Source: Agromyces sp. H66 (GTDB lineage Bacteria; Actinomycetota; Actinomycetes; Actinomycetales; Microbacteriaceae). Taken from it: 64,000 bases of DNA. The DNA lies in the NCBI RefSeq assembly GCF_004959775.1, contig NZ_SJZG01000002.1:124001-188000 (forward strand), written 5' to 3'. The notes beneath the pieces were generated by a model that was given only the letters and a program-made list of their open reading frames with translations, was not told where the DNA came from and did not search any database. Within the stretch, counting starts at the first letter, position 1. The number at the start of each line of letters is the position of its first letter. Below are positions 39,324-50,735 of the stretch, one piece after another. Position numbers and translations under genes: made by a program.

Positions 39324-40490
39324 ATGCGTGCGAAGCGAGTGGCGGCGCTGCCGATCCTGGTCGCGGCGGTGCTCCTCGGTGCGACGGCCTGCGGGAGCGC
39401 GGCCACCACCGAACCCACGGTGACCCCGCCTCCCGCCTTGCCGTCGACGACGCCCCCACCGGCCGATCCCGTGGCCGCGTGGGTCGACGAGCGGATGTCG
39501 CAACTCACGATGGAGCAGAAGGCCGCGGCCCTCCTCATGCTGCACGCACCCGGCACCGACCCGGCGCCGCTCCGGGCGTACGTCGACGCCGGCGTCTCGG
39601 GCCTCATCCTCATGGGGGACAACGTGCCCGCCGGGCCGACCGAGCTCGCGGCGCTCACCGCCGCGGCGCAGTCCGATCCCGAGGCGCCGGTCCTCATGGG
39701 GATCGACGAGGAGGGCGGCGAGGTGCAGCGGCTGCCGTGGGACGGGGCCGCCAGCGCCGAAGGCCTGCGCTCCGAGCCGGCTGCCGCCAGCCGGGACGCC
39801 TTCGCGTCACGCGCCGCGACGCTCGCGCAGTCCGGCGTCTCGGTGAACTTCGGCATCGTCGCCGACGTCACGAGCGACCCCGAGTCCTTCATCTTCGGTC
39901 GAGTGCTCGGCACCGATCCGGCGGCGGCCGCGGAGCGGGTGGCCGCTGCGGTGTCGGGCGAGCAGGGTGTCGTCTTCTCGACGCTCAAGCACTTCCCGGG
40001 ACACGGCGCCGCGCCCGGCGACTCCCACTCGAGCGTTCCCGAGGCGCCGCTCACGATCGACGAGTGGCGCGCGGGCCCGGCGATCCCCTTCGGCGCGGGC
40101 ATCGACGCCGGGGCCGAGATCGTGATGACGGGCCACCTGGCGTATCCCGCAGTCGACCCGGCGCCGGCGTCGCTGTCGGCGGAGTGGCACCGCATCCTCC
40201 GGGAGGAGCTCGGTTTCGACGGCGTCGTCGTGAGCGACGACATGCTCATGCTGCAGCACAACGGCCTGCCCGAGTACGCCGACCCCGGTGAGAACGCCGT
40301 GCGTGCGGTCGCGGCGGGCACCGACCTCCTGCTCTACGTGCTCCCCGCGGATCCGTCGGAGTTCGGCATCTCCGTCGACGGGCTGGCCGCATCGGTCGTC
40401 GCCGCGGTGCAGTCGGGCCGGATCAGCGAGGCGCGGCTCGATGAGGCCGTCGGGCGCGTGCTGACCCTTCGGCGGTCGCTCGTCGCATAA
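39324..40490 (+). CDS. glycoside hydrolase family 3 lipoprotein (beta-N-acetylhexosaminidase type)
   Basis: A 388 aa NagZ-like enzyme anchored as a lipoprotein (lipobox GATAC, Cys23). GH3 signatures are GIDEEGGEVQRLP, TLKHFPGHGAAPGDSHSSVP with the Asp/His acid-base loop, and the nucleophile Asp in GFDGVVVSDDMLML. It should hydrolyse GlcNAc-containing wall fragments outside the cell. TAGACT 6 nt before ATG suggests a leaderless start; it is divergent from the peptidoglycan hydrolase gene. Confidence 0.92.
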   Translation: MRAKRVAALPILVAAVLLGATACGSAATTEPTVTPPPALPSTTPPPADPVAAWVDERMSQLTMEQKAAALLMLHAPGTDPAPLRAYVDAGVSGLILMGDNVPAGPTELAALTAAAQSDPEAPVLMGIDEEGGEVQRLPWDGAASAEGLRSEPAAASRDAFASRAATLAQSGVSVNFGIVADVTSDPESFIFGRVLGTDPAAAAERVAAAVSGEQGVVFSTLKHFPGHGAAPGDSHSSVPEAPLTIDEWRAGPAIPFGAGIDAGAEIVMTGHLAYPAVDPAPASLSAEWHRILREELGFDGVVVSDDMLMLQHNGLPEYADPGENAVRAVAAGTDLLLYVLPADPSEFGISVDGLAASVVAAVQSGRISEARLDEAVGRVLTLRRSLVA

Positions 40491-40610
40491 CCCGGCGCCC
40501 TCGAGACGCGCGGCCGGGGCATCCGGGAATACTGCGCCGGGATACATGCGTTTGCATGGGTGTGGCCGAAACGGCCCGCACGAAATCCCTACGACGGAGA
40601 GAACCGCAAC

Positions 40611-41174
40611 ATGACGAACACCGCCACGACGACCGAGATCCCCGGCTACCGCGTCGGCACCTGGACGATCGACCCCGCCCACACCGAGATCGGCTTCAGC
40701 ATCCGCCACATCATGATCAGCAAGGTGAAGGGCAAGTTCGAGCGATTCGACGCGACCTTCGTGACCGCCGAGAACCCGCTCGAGTCCAGCGTGACGGCAT
40801 CCGCCGAGGTCGCCTCGATCACCACCAACGAGCCCACCCGCGACGCGCACCTGCGCACCGGCGACTTCTTCGAAGCCGCGACGTACCCCACCATCGACTT
40901 CGTCTCCACGGGCGTGCGCGTCGAGAACGGCGACTACAAGGTGGACGGCGACCTCACCATCCGCGGCATCACGAAGCCCGTCACGTTCGACTTCGAGTTC
41001 GGTGGCTTCGGCGGCGACCCGTTCGGCAACTACAAGGGCGGCGCCACGGCCAAGACGGTCATCGACCGCGAGGACTTCGGCCTCACCTACAACGCCGCGC
41101 TCGAGACCGGCGGCGTGCTCCTCGGCGACAAGGTGACCATCACCCTCGAGCTGCAGGCCTCGCTCCAGCAGTAG
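40611..41174 (+). CDS. YceI-family lipocalin-like protein
   Basis: A 187 aa YceI-domain protein (WTIDPAHTEIGFSIRHIMIS, HLRTGDFFEAATYPTIDF, GDLTIRGITKPVTFDFEF, DREDFGLTYNAALETGGVLL). The fold binds polyisoprenoids in characterised members. No signal peptide is present, so it is cytoplasmic. Gene stands alone. Confidence 0.94.
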   Translation: MTNTATTTEIPGYRVGTWTIDPAHTEIGFSIRHIMISKVKGKFERFDATFVTAENPLESSVTASAEVASITTNEPTRDAHLRTGDFFEAATYPTIDFVSTGVRVENGDYKVDGDLTIRGITKPVTFDFEFGGFGGDPFGNYKGGATAKTVIDREDFGLTYNAALETGGVLLGDKVTITLELQASLQQ

Positions 41175-41227
41175 ATTCTCCGAGCCCGGACGGGCGGTGC
41201 CGCTCGGCGGTGCCGCCCGGTCCGCGT

Positions 41228-42334
41228 TCAGGCGACGGTCACGCTGCCGAGCGGGTGGCCCCAGAACCGGGCCCACGCTCGCAGCGACGCCGTGAATGTC
41301 GCCGGATCGAGGGCGGATGCCGCGTCGAAGCCCTCGAGCACGACCGAGGTCGCGTCGCGACCGCGACCGCGCCGCCACGTGCCCACGACCCGTCCGCCTG
41401 CGACGAGGATCGACTGGAAGACACCGTTGCCGCCGGGGATGACGCGCCCGGCGTGCGCCGGATCGCACACCGCGTCGCGCTCGGTGTAGCCGAGGAAGTA
41501 CTCGTCGAAGGGCGCGAGGGCGAGGCCGGCGACCGCCCGCGGCGTCGGCGACTCGGGATCGGCCGGCCACCCGGCATCCGTCGCGACGAAGCGATCGTCG
41601 TCGAAGGGCGTGACCGCGTCGCCCGCGGCGGCGCTGGCGAGCCGCGCGTCACCGAGCGTGAGGCCGCTCCACCACGCGAAGTCGCGGACCGTCGCGGGGC
41701 CGTGACCGGCGATGTACGCGCGGAACAGTTCGGCGAGGGTCTCGTCGCGATCCTCGGCGGCCGCCGGTCGTGGCAGCCACTCGTCGAGCAGCACGAGCCG
41801 CTGCCCGCGCCCTTCGACCGGCCCCCAGCAGACGACCGCGTCATGGGCGAGCCACGAGATGAGGTGATACCCGCGCTGGCCGCGCGTGTCGATGCCCGCC
41901 GCCTCCCAGGCGGCCTGGAGCTCATCGCGGGAACGCGCGGCGCCGCCGGCGAGCTCGGCCTCGGCCACCGTGCGTGCGCGCCGGTACGTGTGCGCATCGA
42001 GCTCCAACTGCCGGTGCCGCGTCGCGACCTGCTGCAGCACGCGCGGGCCGGTGATCGCGAGGATCGGTCGCAACCGGTCGCCGGGCAGCACGTGCAGCGT
42101 GCCGCGCATCGGCCATGAGCGCACGATCTCGCGCGACTCGACGGCCGCGTCGACGTCGGTCGCGACCGACCCGGGCACCCGCGCGCCCAGCACCCACTTC
42201 GCGGCCGTGAAGTCCTGCGCCTGCACGGCGCCGAGGCGGCGCACCGCATCGGCGACCGTGGGCAGGCCGGTGCGCAGACCGTGCGACTCGAGGCGTGCCG
42301 CGCGCAGCCGCGCGGCGCTGGGTGGCTTCGGCAT
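41228..42334 (-). CDS. winged helix DNA-binding domain-containing protein (AlkZ-like)
   Basis: A 368 aa HTH_42-type protein (RLGAVQAQDFTAAKWVLGAR, SREIVRSWPMRGTLHVLPGD, GHGPATVRDFAWWSGLTLGD, LAPFDEYFLGYTERDAVCDP, GRVVGTWRR). Some members, such as AlkX/AlkZ/YcaQ, are DNA glycosylases; the QxQ-like motif VQAQDF is kept here, which is consistent with but does not prove glycosylase activity. CAGACT 6 nt before the ATG suggests a leaderless start. Confidence 0.85.
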   Translation of the reverse strand: MPKPPSAARLRAARLESHGLRTGLPTVADAVRRLGAVQAQDFTAAKWVLGARVPGSVATDVDAAVESREIVRSWPMRGTLHVLPGDRLRPILAITGPRVLQQVATRHRQLELDAHTYRRARTVAEAELAGGAARSRDELQAAWEAAGIDTRGQRGYHLISWLAHDAVVCWGPVEGRGQRLVLLDEWLPRPAAAEDRDETLAELFRAYIAGHGPATVRDFAWWSGLTLGDARLASAAAGDAVTPFDDDRFVATDAGWPADPESPTPRAVAGLALAPFDEYFLGYTERDAVCDPAHAGRVIPGGNGVFQSILVAGGRVVGTWRRGRGRDATSVVLEGFDAASALDPATFTASLRAWARFWGHPLGSVTVA

Positions 42335-42464
42335 GCCACGAGTCTGGCGGATGCCGGTGACATCCGACGGTCGGCGGTGCAACCCGGCCCTCGAGGAGCG
42401 GGATAGACTGGGAGGCTGTGCCCGTCGGCACGCTCCCACACCGTCATCCGCCCGGAGGCTCACC

Positions 42465-44063
<1,599 letters not shown>

Positions 44064-44104
44064 GCAGCGGTGCGGCGGCGAGACGCCGAATCGAGATCCG
44101 GCAC

Positions 44105-44941
44105 CTATCGCCGGTCGAGGATCTCGTCCTCGATGTCGGCATCTCGGCGTTCGCGCGGCGGCTTGCGCGGCTCGCGTCGCGTCGCCGGCGCGTCGGGTGA
44201 GGCGGATGCCTCCGCGAGCGCGCGCCGCTCCTGGTTCGCGGCCCACCCGAGGCCGACGAACGCCATCAGCGCGAAGACGAACCACTGCAGCGCGTAGGAG
44301 AGGTGCGGTCCCTCGTCGCGCACCGGGCGAGCGGCCGCGAGCGGCGGCTCGTCGGCGTCGGCCCCCGACTGCACGAGCACCCCGTAGGCGCCCGTGTACG
44401 CGGGCGCGTCGACCCGGTCGGCGAGCTCGGCGAGGTCGAGGGTGGCGAGCTCGTCGCCCGAGGAGGTGCGCCCGGGAATGCGGTCCTCGCCGGCCTTCAG
44501 TCGCGCCTCGATCTCGACGTGACCCGGCGGCGGCGCGGCGTAGTCGCTCGGTCGGCCGTCGGACGCCTGCGCGATCCAGCCACGGTCGACCATGAAGACG
44601 GTGCCGTCGTCGAGCCGGAACGGCGTCACGACCTCGAAGCCCGAGCTGCCCTCGAACGGGCGGTTCCGCACGACGACCTCCTCGTCGGCGAGGTACTCGC
44701 CGTCGAGCGCCACGACGAGCCAGCGCTGGTCGATGTCGAACGCAGCGGGGTCGGGCAGCGCCTCGGCGACCGGCACCGCCTCGGCGTCGTAGTTCGCGTC
44801 GATGCGCGCCACCTCGGCGAGCGCCTCGGCGCGGCGGTTCAACTGCCAGACGCCGAGCGCCGAGCTCGCGACGGCGAAGACGACGACGAGGGCGAGGTAA
44901 CCCGCCCATCGCGGCGACCTGAGGAACGACCATTCCCTCAC
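44105..44941 (-). CDS. SURF1-family cytochrome oxidase assembly protein
   Basis: A 278 aa protein with N-terminal span (WAGYLALVVVFAVASSALGV), SURF1 signatures (LGVWQLNRR, VVVRNRPFEGSSGFEVVTPF, FMVDRGWI) and a C-terminal span YALQWFVFALMAFVGLGWAA followed by a basic, charged tail. It assists haem-copper oxidase assembly. GTG 44941 overlaps the stop of the small upstream gene (GTGA). Confidence 0.9.
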   Translation of the reverse strand: MREWSFLRSPRWAGYLALVVVFAVASSALGVWQLNRRAEALAEVARIDANYDAEAVPVAEALPDPAAFDIDQRWLVVALDGEYLADEEVVVRNRPFEGSSGFEVVTPFRLDDGTVFMVDRGWIAQASDGRPSDYAAPPPGHVEIEARLKAGEDRIPGRTSSGDELATLDLAELADRVDAPAYTGAYGVLVQSGADADEPPLAAARPVRDEGPHLSYALQWFVFALMAFVGLGWAANQERRALAEASASPDAPATRREPRKPPRERRDADIEDEILDRR

Positions 44942-45186
44942 GAGCCGGCCTCCGCTGCGGCATCCGTCGCGCCTGCCTCGAATCGGCCGAGGCGCACCGG
45001 GAACGACCGGGCCTCGAGGAACCCGCGCAGGTAGTCGACGTGCTCGTCGCAGGCGAGCCACGTCTTCCAGCGGTCACCCGTGTGGATCCGGGGGTTCTGC
45101 CAGTCGATGCGCCACGCGGCCGGCTCGCGGCACGCCGCGCGCGAGCAGACGCCCTGGGCGGCATCCGCCCCGATGCCGCCGATCAC
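44938..45186 (-). CDS. small cysteine-containing conserved protein
   Basis: An 82 aa protein (VIGGIGADAAQGVCSRAACR..., IDWQNPRIHTGDRWKTWLAC-DEH) with cysteines spaced as C-x4-C and a later C-x-x-H, a likely zinc-binding layout. It is found next to SURF1 and DUF3099 genes in Microbacteriaceae. GTG overlaps the stop of the DUF3099 gene, and its own stop overlaps SURF1, so the three are coupled. Function unknown. Confidence 0.8.
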   Translation of the reverse strand: MIGGIGADAAQGVCSRAACREPAAWRIDWQNPRIHTGDRWKTWLACDEHVDYLRGFLEARSFPVRLGRFEAGATDAAAEAGS

Positions 45187-45527
45187 GCGGCACCGCGGCC
45201 GTCGTCGTGACGGCCGGCGTCGTCGGGCGGGCTGGCGTTCGGCGCGGCGCCCGCACCGCCGGGCGGGGGAGTGACCGGCACGATGCCCCCGGGGCGCAGC
45301 ACCTCGGTGTCGCGGGACGGACCGCTCACGTTCGCGAGCACGACCGCCACGTACGGCAGGAAGACGGCGCCCGCCGCGAAGACCACCAGCCACCAGCCCT
45401 GCGCGAAGAGCATGGCGAAGATGCACGCGACACGGATCGACATCGCGATCGTGTACCTGATCATGCGCGCGCGTCGCTCCGCCTCCGGCGAAGGCGGCAG
45501 CGAGGTGATCGTCTGGTGCTGCTTCAT
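45183..45527 (-). CDS. DUF3099 membrane protein
   Basis: A 114 aa protein (MKQHQTITSLPPSPEAERRA) with two spans, YTIAMSIRVACIFAMLFAQG and WLVVFAAGAVFLPYVAVVLA, and a Pro/Gly-rich cytoplasmic tail. This is the DUF3099 family, restricted to actinobacteria. An in-frame ATG 13 codons upstream is possible. First gene of the SURF1 operon, divergent from fabG. Confidence 0.85.
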   Translation of the reverse strand: MKQHQTITSLPPSPEAERRARMIRYTIAMSIRVACIFAMLFAQGWWLVVFAAGAVFLPYVAVVLANVSGPSRDTEVLRPGGIVPVTPPPGGAGAAPNASPPDDAGRHDDGRGAA

Positions 45528-45692
45528 CGTGGACGCCGCGGGTCGGGCGGCACTCCTCTCCATCAAGCCTACGTCCGTCTGCGCCCGACGGATGCCCCGA
45601 TCGGTCAGCCTCTATGCTGGGACGGGCCCAGGGCCCCGCCGCCCCCGGCACCCGGGACGGCACCCCAGCACGCACCGCAGAAGGAGTCCAGC

Positions 45693-46403
45693 ATGACGAC
45701 GAGCCGCACCGTCCTCGTGACCGGTGGCAACCGGGGGATCGGGCACGCGATCGCCCGCGAGTTCCTCGCGCAGGGGCACCGCGTGGCCGTCACGGCACGC
45801 TCGGGCGAGGGCCCCGAGGGTTCGCTCACGGTGCGAGCGGACGTCACGGATGCCGCATCCGTCGACCGGGCCTTCACCGAGGTCGAGTCGGCCCTCGGCC
45901 CCGTGGAGGTCGTCGTGGCGAACGCCGGCATCACGCGCGACACCCTCCTCCTGCGGATGAGCGAGGACGACTTCACGAGCGTCGTCGACACGAACCTCAC
46001 CGGCGCGTTCCGGGTCGTGAAGCGCGCCTCGAAGGGCATGCTCAAGGGGCGGTTCGGACGCATCGTGCTCATCTCCAGCGTCGTCGGCCTCTACGGCTCG
46101 GCCGGGCAGGTCAACTACTCCGCGTCGAAGGCGGGCCTCGTCGGCATGGCCCGCTCGCTCACCCGTGAACTCGGGGCCCGGAACATCACCGCGAACGTCG
46201 TCGCACCGGGATTCATCGAGACCGACATGACCGACGAACTCCCCGAGGCGCAGAAGGCGGAATACCTGAAGAGCATCCCGCTGGGGCGCTTCGCCTCACC
46301 CGAGGAGGTCGCGAAGGTCGTCGCCTGGCTCGCCGGCGATGACGCCGGGTACATCTCGGGTGCGGTCGTCCCCGTCGACGGTGGACTCGGGATGGGGCAC
46401 TAG
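45693..46403 (+). CDS. fabG: 3-oxoacyl-ACP reductase
   Basis: A 236 aa short-chain dehydrogenase with TGGNRGIGHAIAREF (NADP binding), NAGITRDTLLLRMSEDDF, the catalytic Ser in VLISSVVGLYG and Tyr/Lys in NYSASKAG, and the FabG-type ending AGYISGAVVPVDGGLGMGH. AAGGAG lies 6 nt before ATG. It reduces beta-ketoacyl-ACP in fatty acid elongation; in mycobacteria-like genomes the partner inhA often follows, but not here. Confidence 0.9.
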   Translation: MTTSRTVLVTGGNRGIGHAIAREFLAQGHRVAVTARSGEGPEGSLTVRADVTDAASVDRAFTEVESALGPVEVVVANAGITRDTLLLRMSEDDFTSVVDTNLTGAFRVVKRASKGMLKGRFGRIVLISSVVGLYGSAGQVNYSASKAGLVGMARSLTRELGARNITANVVAPGFIETDMTDELPEAQKAEYLKSIPLGRFASPEEVAKVVAWLAGDDAGYISGAVVPVDGGLGMGH

Positions 46404-46414
46404 CCCGCGACCGA

Positions 46415-47365
46415 TCAGCGGTCGATGCGCGTCACCCAGTACTCGGTGTCGGATGTCGGTGGCGTGCTGAACCGCGCGTTCGGCAGGAACAGGCTGCGGC
46501 CGTATGCGGCGGCTGTCGTCGGGATGTCGAACGTCGGACTCGTCAGCGTGTCGACGACGCGGCCGCTGAAGCCCTTGGCGCCGAGCTCGAGCACCGCGAC
46601 GGTGTTCAGCTGGTTCTGCACCACGTAGAGCGTGCGGCCCGAGCGCAGCAGCCCGTCGCCGTTCAGGAGCAGGGCGCCGCCGAGGTCGACCGCGGTCGCC
46701 TGACCCGAGTCGGGATCCACGCGGAAGAGCGTTCCCGTCGAGGAATGCACGACGAGCAGCGCCTTCCGGTCGGCCGTCGTCTCGATGCCGTTCGCGTTGA
46801 AGCCCGGCTGCTGCACCCAGTCCCCGCCGAGCGGGAGAGTCACGACCTCCGAGGTGCCGGGCAGCGCGCCCGACGGATCGATCGGCAGGAAGTACAGCTG
46901 CGCCTGCATGCTGTCGGTGAACCACGCACCGTCGTGGGTCAGCACGACGTCGTTGACGAACGACGGGTTCGTCGTCAACTGGTAGCTCGCGAGCACGTCG
47001 CCGGTCGCGGTGTCGACCACCCGGGCGCTGCCCGACGGCCCGCCCGAGACGAACAGGCGGCCGTGCCGATCGACCTTCAGCCCCACCGACGGGGTGTCGG
47101 GGCCCTCGCTGATGACCTCGCCCTCGCCGGTGCGCACGTCGGCGGCGTAGATGTCGCCGTCGGCCAGGGAGCCGAGATAGGCGATGCCGCGCGGGTCGAT
47201 CGCGATGCCCTCGGGCCGGAACCCGTCGGGCAACCCGATCAGGTCCTCGACCGGGCCGCCGACCGGCGGCGAGCTCGCGGCCTGCGCGACACCCGCGGCG
47301 GTGAACGCGAGAAGGCCCGTCAGGGCTGCGGCGGTGAATGCACGTGCGACGAGTCGTCCGGACAT
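46415..47365 (-). CDS. secreted NHL/SMP-30-like beta-propeller protein
   Basis: A 316 aa exported protein: signal peptide MSGRLVARAFTAAALTGLLA... (cleavage near AQA), then repeated blade motifs such as FRPEGIAIDPRGIAYLGSLA, GLKVDRHGRLFVSGGPSG and VNDVVLTHDGAWFTDSMQ. Similar proteins are often annotated as superoxide dismutase or ScyD/E without biochemical basis. TAGCAT 6 nt before ATG 47365 supports this start over the GTG two codons earlier. Confidence 0.85.
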   Translation of the reverse strand: MSGRLVARAFTAAALTGLLAFTAAGVAQAASSPPVGGPVEDLIGLPDGFRPEGIAIDPRGIAYLGSLADGDIYAADVRTGEGEVISEGPDTPSVGLKVDRHGRLFVSGGPSGSARVVDTATGDVLASYQLTTNPSFVNDVVLTHDGAWFTDSMQAQLYFLPIDPSGALPGTSEVVTLPLGGDWVQQPGFNANGIETTADRKALLVVHSSTGTLFRVDPDSGQATAVDLGGALLLNGDGLLRSGRTLYVVQNQLNTVAVLELGAKGFSGRVVDTLTSPTFDIPTTAAAYGRSLFLPNARFSTPPTSDTEYWVTRIDR

Positions 47366-47439
47366 GGGCACATGCTACGTCGCGATCGTCGACGCGGCCA
47401 GCCCCCGGCGCGTCCACGCGTCGACCGGGTGCGAAGAGG

Positions 47440-48102
47440 TCAGCCCCGGAGCCCGAGGAGCGCCAGCACCTGGCTCAGATCGGGGCGGTCGATGGCGACA
47501 TCCGCTCGCTCGCGCACGACCGGCTTCGCGCAGAACGCGATGCCGAGCGCCGCCCGCCCCAGCATCTCGAGGTCGTTCGCGCCGTCGCCGACCGCGACCG
47601 TGCGGTCGGGACGGATGCCGCTCGCCTCCGCCCACTCGTCGAGCGACGTCGCCTTGGCGTGCGCGTCGACGATCGGACCCTCGACCCGGCCCGTGAGCCG
47701 CCCGTCGGCGACCCCGAGCCGATTGGCGCGGCAGAAGTCGAGGCCGAGGCGCGTCGCGAGCGGGTCGAGGAGTTCGTGGAAGCCGCCCGACACCACGCCG
47801 ATGCGCCCGCCCGCGGCATGCACCCCGTCGATGAGCTCCTGCACGCCCGGCGTCGGCGTCAGCTGCGGGCGGACCCGTTCGAACACGGCGACATCGAGCC
47901 CCTCCAGCGTCGCGACCCGCTCACGGAGGCTGGCGGCGAAGTCGAGTTCGCCGCGCATGGCACGCTCGGTCACGGCCGCGACGAGCTCGAGGCTGCCCGC
48001 GGCATCCGCGAGCAGTTCGATGGCCTCCTCGCGGATGAGCGTGGAGTCGGCGTCGAGCACGACGAGAGGGCCGCCCACGCGGCCGAGGTCGTCGCCCGTC
48101 AC
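47440..48102 (-). CDS. serB: phosphoserine phosphatase
   Basis: A 220 aa HAD phosphatase with motif [15 protein letters not shown], motif [11 protein letters not shown], Lys in [10 protein letters not shown] and motif [14 protein letters not shown], the SerB arrangement. It has no N-terminal ACT domain. GTG 48102 overlaps the glgC stop (GTGA). It completes serine synthesis; its coupling to glgC is positional. Confidence 0.92.
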   Translation of the reverse strand: MTGDDLGRVGGPLVVLDADSTLIREEAIELLADAAGSLELVAAVTERAMRGELDFAASLRERVATLEGLDVAVFERVRPQLTPTPGVQELIDGVHAAGGRIGVVSGGFHELLDPLATRLGLDFCRANRLGVADGRLTGRVEGPIVDAHAKATSLDEWAEASGIRPDRTVAVGDGANDLEMLGRAALGIAFCAKPVVRERADVAIDRPDLSQVLALLGLRG

Positions 48103-49346
48103 GCCGAGGCCCGAACCCTCGAACCCTTGCCGACCACCGTGATGCCGCTGTCGGTCACGCTGAAGCCGCGCGCCAGGTCTTCGGCGCGGTCGACCCCGAT
48201 GCGGGCACCCGATTCGACGACGACCTCCTTGTCGAGGATGGCGCGCTGCACGGTGGCGCCGGCGTCGATGCGCGCCCGTTCGAACACGATGGAGTCGGCG
48301 ACGTGCGCGCCCGAACCGATGATCGCCCAGGGACCGAGCACGCTGCGCTCGACGTGCGCCCCGGAGATGACGGAGCCGAGCGAGACGATCGAGTCGATCA
48401 CGGTGCCGAGCGTGCCCCGCGCATCGCGCGTGAACTTGGCGGGCGGCGAGTTCAACTGCTGGCTGAAGATCGGCCACTCACGGTTGTAGAGGTTGAAGAC
48501 CGGCAGCACCGAGATGAGGTCCTGATGGGCCTCGAAGAACGAGTCGATGGTCCCCACGTCGCGCCAGTAGTAGCGGTCGCGGTCGGTGGAACCGGGCACG
48601 TCGTTGCGCTTCAGGTCGTAGACACCCGCTCGCCCCTGCGCCACGAACGCCGGGATGATGTCGCCGCCCATGTCGTGGCTGGAGTCGGTGCGCTCGCCGT
48701 CGCGGAGCACGGCGTCGATGAGGGCGTCGGCGTCGAACACGTAGTTGCCCATCGACGCGAGGACCTCGTGCGGCGCATCGGGCAGACCGACGGGGTCCTT
48801 GGGCTTCTCGAGGAATCGGTGGATGCGATCGGGCTGCTTCGGGTCGACCTCGATGACGCCGAACTGGTCGGCGAGCGTGATCGGCTGACGGATCGCCGCG
48901 ACCGTGGCGGCGAGCCCCGATTCGAGGTGCGCGTCGATCATCTGGGCGAAGTCCATGCGGTAGACGTGGTCGGCGCCCACGACGACGATGATGTCGGGCT
49001 GCTCGTCGTAGATGAGGTTGAGGCTCTGCAGGATGGCATCGGCCGACCCCGAGAACCACCGCTTGCCGAGCCGCTGCTGGGCGGGCACCGAGGCGACGTA
49101 CGAGTTGAGCAGCGGGCCCATCCGCCAGGTCTGCGAGACGTGCCGGTCGAGGCTGTGCGACTTGTACTGCGTCAGCACGACGATCTGGCGAAGGCCCGAG
49201 TTGAGCAGGTTCGACAGGGCGAAGTCGATGAGCCGGTACTGGCCGCCGAACGGCACCGCGGGCTTCGCGCGGTCCTCGGTGAGTGGCATGAGACGCTTCC
49301 CCTCGCCGCCGGCGAGGACGATGCCGAAAACCTTGCGCGTGGCCAT
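48099..49346 (-). CDS. glgC: glucose-1-phosphate adenylyltransferase
   Basis: A 415 aa enzyme that makes ADP-glucose. [20 protein letters not shown] is the nucleotide/effector region, followed by [35 protein letters not shown] and C-terminal left-handed helix repeats ([20 protein letters not shown]). ATG 49346 has TACGCT 6 nt upstream (leaderless pattern). Divergent from glgA. Confidence 0.95.
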   Translation of the reverse strand: MATRKVFGIVLAGGEGKRLMPLTEDRAKPAVPFGGQYRLIDFALSNLLNSGLRQIVVLTQYKSHSLDRHVSQTWRMGPLLNSYVASVPAQQRLGKRWFSGSADAILQSLNLIYDEQPDIIVVVGADHVYRMDFAQMIDAHLESGLAATVAAIRQPITLADQFGVIEVDPKQPDRIHRFLEKPKDPVGLPDAPHEVLASMGNYVFDADALIDAVLRDGERTDSSHDMGGDIIPAFVAQGRAGVYDLKRNDVPGSTDRDRYYWRDVGTIDSFFEAHQDLISVLPVFNLYNREWPIFSQQLNSPPAKFTRDARGTLGTVIDSIVSLGSVISGAHVERSVLGPWAIIGSGAHVADSIVFERARIDAGATVQRAILDKEVVVESGARIGVDRAEDLARGFSVTDSGITVVGKGSRVRASA

Positions 49347-49464
49347 GCCCCCAGCGTAGTCAGAGGATGCCTCGGTCGTGGGTCGAAGTCGGGGCATGAC
49401 GATGGGGTTGACGGGTGCCGCCGCCGCATGCCGATGGCGGATGCCGCTGCGCTAGCGTTGCTGC

Positions 49465-50652
49465 ATGCGCGTCGACCTGCTCACCCGCGAGTACCCACCC
49501 GAGGTCTACGGCGGAGCGGGGGTGCACGTCGCCGAACTCGTGCGCGCCCTGCGGCGCGACGTGGACGTGCTGGTGCGCTGCTTCGGCGCGCCGCGCGACG
49601 AACCCGGCACGTTCGCCTACGCGACGCCCGCCGAGCTCTCGAGCAGCAATGCCGCACTCGGCACCATGGGCGTCGACCTGCTCATGGCGGGCGACGCCGC
49701 CGGAGCCGACGTCGTGCACTCGCACACCTGGTACGCGAACTTCGCCGGATTCACCGCCAAGCGCCTCCACGACGTGCCGCACGTCGTCACGGCGCACAGC
49801 CTCGAGCCGCTGCGTCCGTGGAAGGCCGAGCAGCTCGGCGGCGGATACCGGCTCTCGTCGTGGGTTGAGCGCGCCGCCTTCGAGGACGCCGACGCCGTGA
49901 TCGCGGTGAGCGCCGGCATGCGACGCGACATCCTCCGCGCCTACCCGGCGATCGACCCCGCGCGCGTCGAGGTGGTCTACAACGGCATCGACCTCGCCGA
50001 CTGGCGGCCCAACCACGACCCCGACACCGCTCGGGCGCTGGGACTCGACCCCGACCGCCCGTCGGTCGTCTTCGTGGGGCGGATCACCCGGCAGAAGGGC
50101 CTGCCGTACCTCCTGCGCGCGGCACGGCTGCTGCCCGACGACGCGCAGCTCGTGCTCTGCGCCGGGGCGCCCGACACCGACGAGATCATGGCCGAGGTCA
50201 CCGGGCTCGTCGAGGAGCTGCGCGCCGAGCGAAGCGGCGTGGTCTGGATCGACCGGCATCTTCCGCGGGCCGAGCTCACGGCGCTGCTCACGGCGGCCAC
50301 GACGTTCGTGTGCCCATCCGTGTACGAACCGCTCGGCATCGTGAACCTCGAGGCGATGGCGTGCGGCGCGCCCGTCGTGGGCACGGCGACCGGCGGCATC
50401 CCCGAGGTGGTCGAGGACGGCGTCACCGGTGTGCTCGTGCCCATCGAGCAGGCCGACGACGGGACCGGCACGCCCCTGGACCCCGACGCCTTCGTCGCGG
50501 ACCTCGCCGCCGCGCTGACGCGGATGATCGACGACCCCGCGGCGGCGCGCGCCATGGGCGAAGCGGGCCGTCGCCGGGCCGAAGACCGGTTCGCGTGGGA
50601 CGCCATCGCCGCGCGCACCCGCGACGTCTACGACCGGGTGCTCGCCGGATGA
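49465..50652 (+). CDS. glgA: glycogen synthase (actinobacterial GlgA/GlgM type, GT4)
   Basis: A 395 aa GT4 enzyme: LLTREYPPEVYGGAGVHVAE, VTAHSLEPLRPWK, PARVEVVYNGIDLADWRPNH, FVGRITRQKGLPYLL and YEPLGIVNLEAMACGAPVVG (E-x7-E nucleotide-sugar site). In actinobacteria such proteins make maltose-1-phosphate or elongate glycogen from ADP-glucose. TAGCGT 6 nt before the ATG suggests a leaderless message; the promoters of glgA and glgC face each other across 118 bp. Confidence 0.93.
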   Translation: MRVDLLTREYPPEVYGGAGVHVAELVRALRRDVDVLVRCFGAPRDEPGTFAYATPAELSSSNAALGTMGVDLLMAGDAAGADVVHSHTWYANFAGFTAKRLHDVPHVVTAHSLEPLRPWKAEQLGGGYRLSSWVERAAFEDADAVIAVSAGMRRDILRAYPAIDPARVEVVYNGIDLADWRPNHDPDTARALGLDPDRPSVVFVGRITRQKGLPYLLRAARLLPDDAQLVLCAGAPDTDEIMAEVTGLVEELRAERSGVVWIDRHLPRAELTALLTAATTFVCPSVYEPLGIVNLEAMACGAPVVGTATGGIPEVVEDGVTGVLVPIEQADDGTGTPLDPDAFVADLAAALTRMIDDPAAARAMGEAGRRRAEDRFAWDAIAARTRDVYDRVLAG

Positions 50653-50735
50653 GCGGGGCGAGCGGCCGGGCGGATGCCCCGGGGCGGTCACGGGGTGCGC
50701 CGGAGGCTCCGTTCCATCCCGATAGCATTGGTGGC

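Noticed and set aside
37271..40321. A single minus-strand protein of about 1000 residues spanning the DUF2236 and GH3 regions
   Set aside because: Only the last 276 codons encode a recognisable protein (DUF2236); the rest is antisense to the hydrolase and GH3 genes and begins without a ribosome site.
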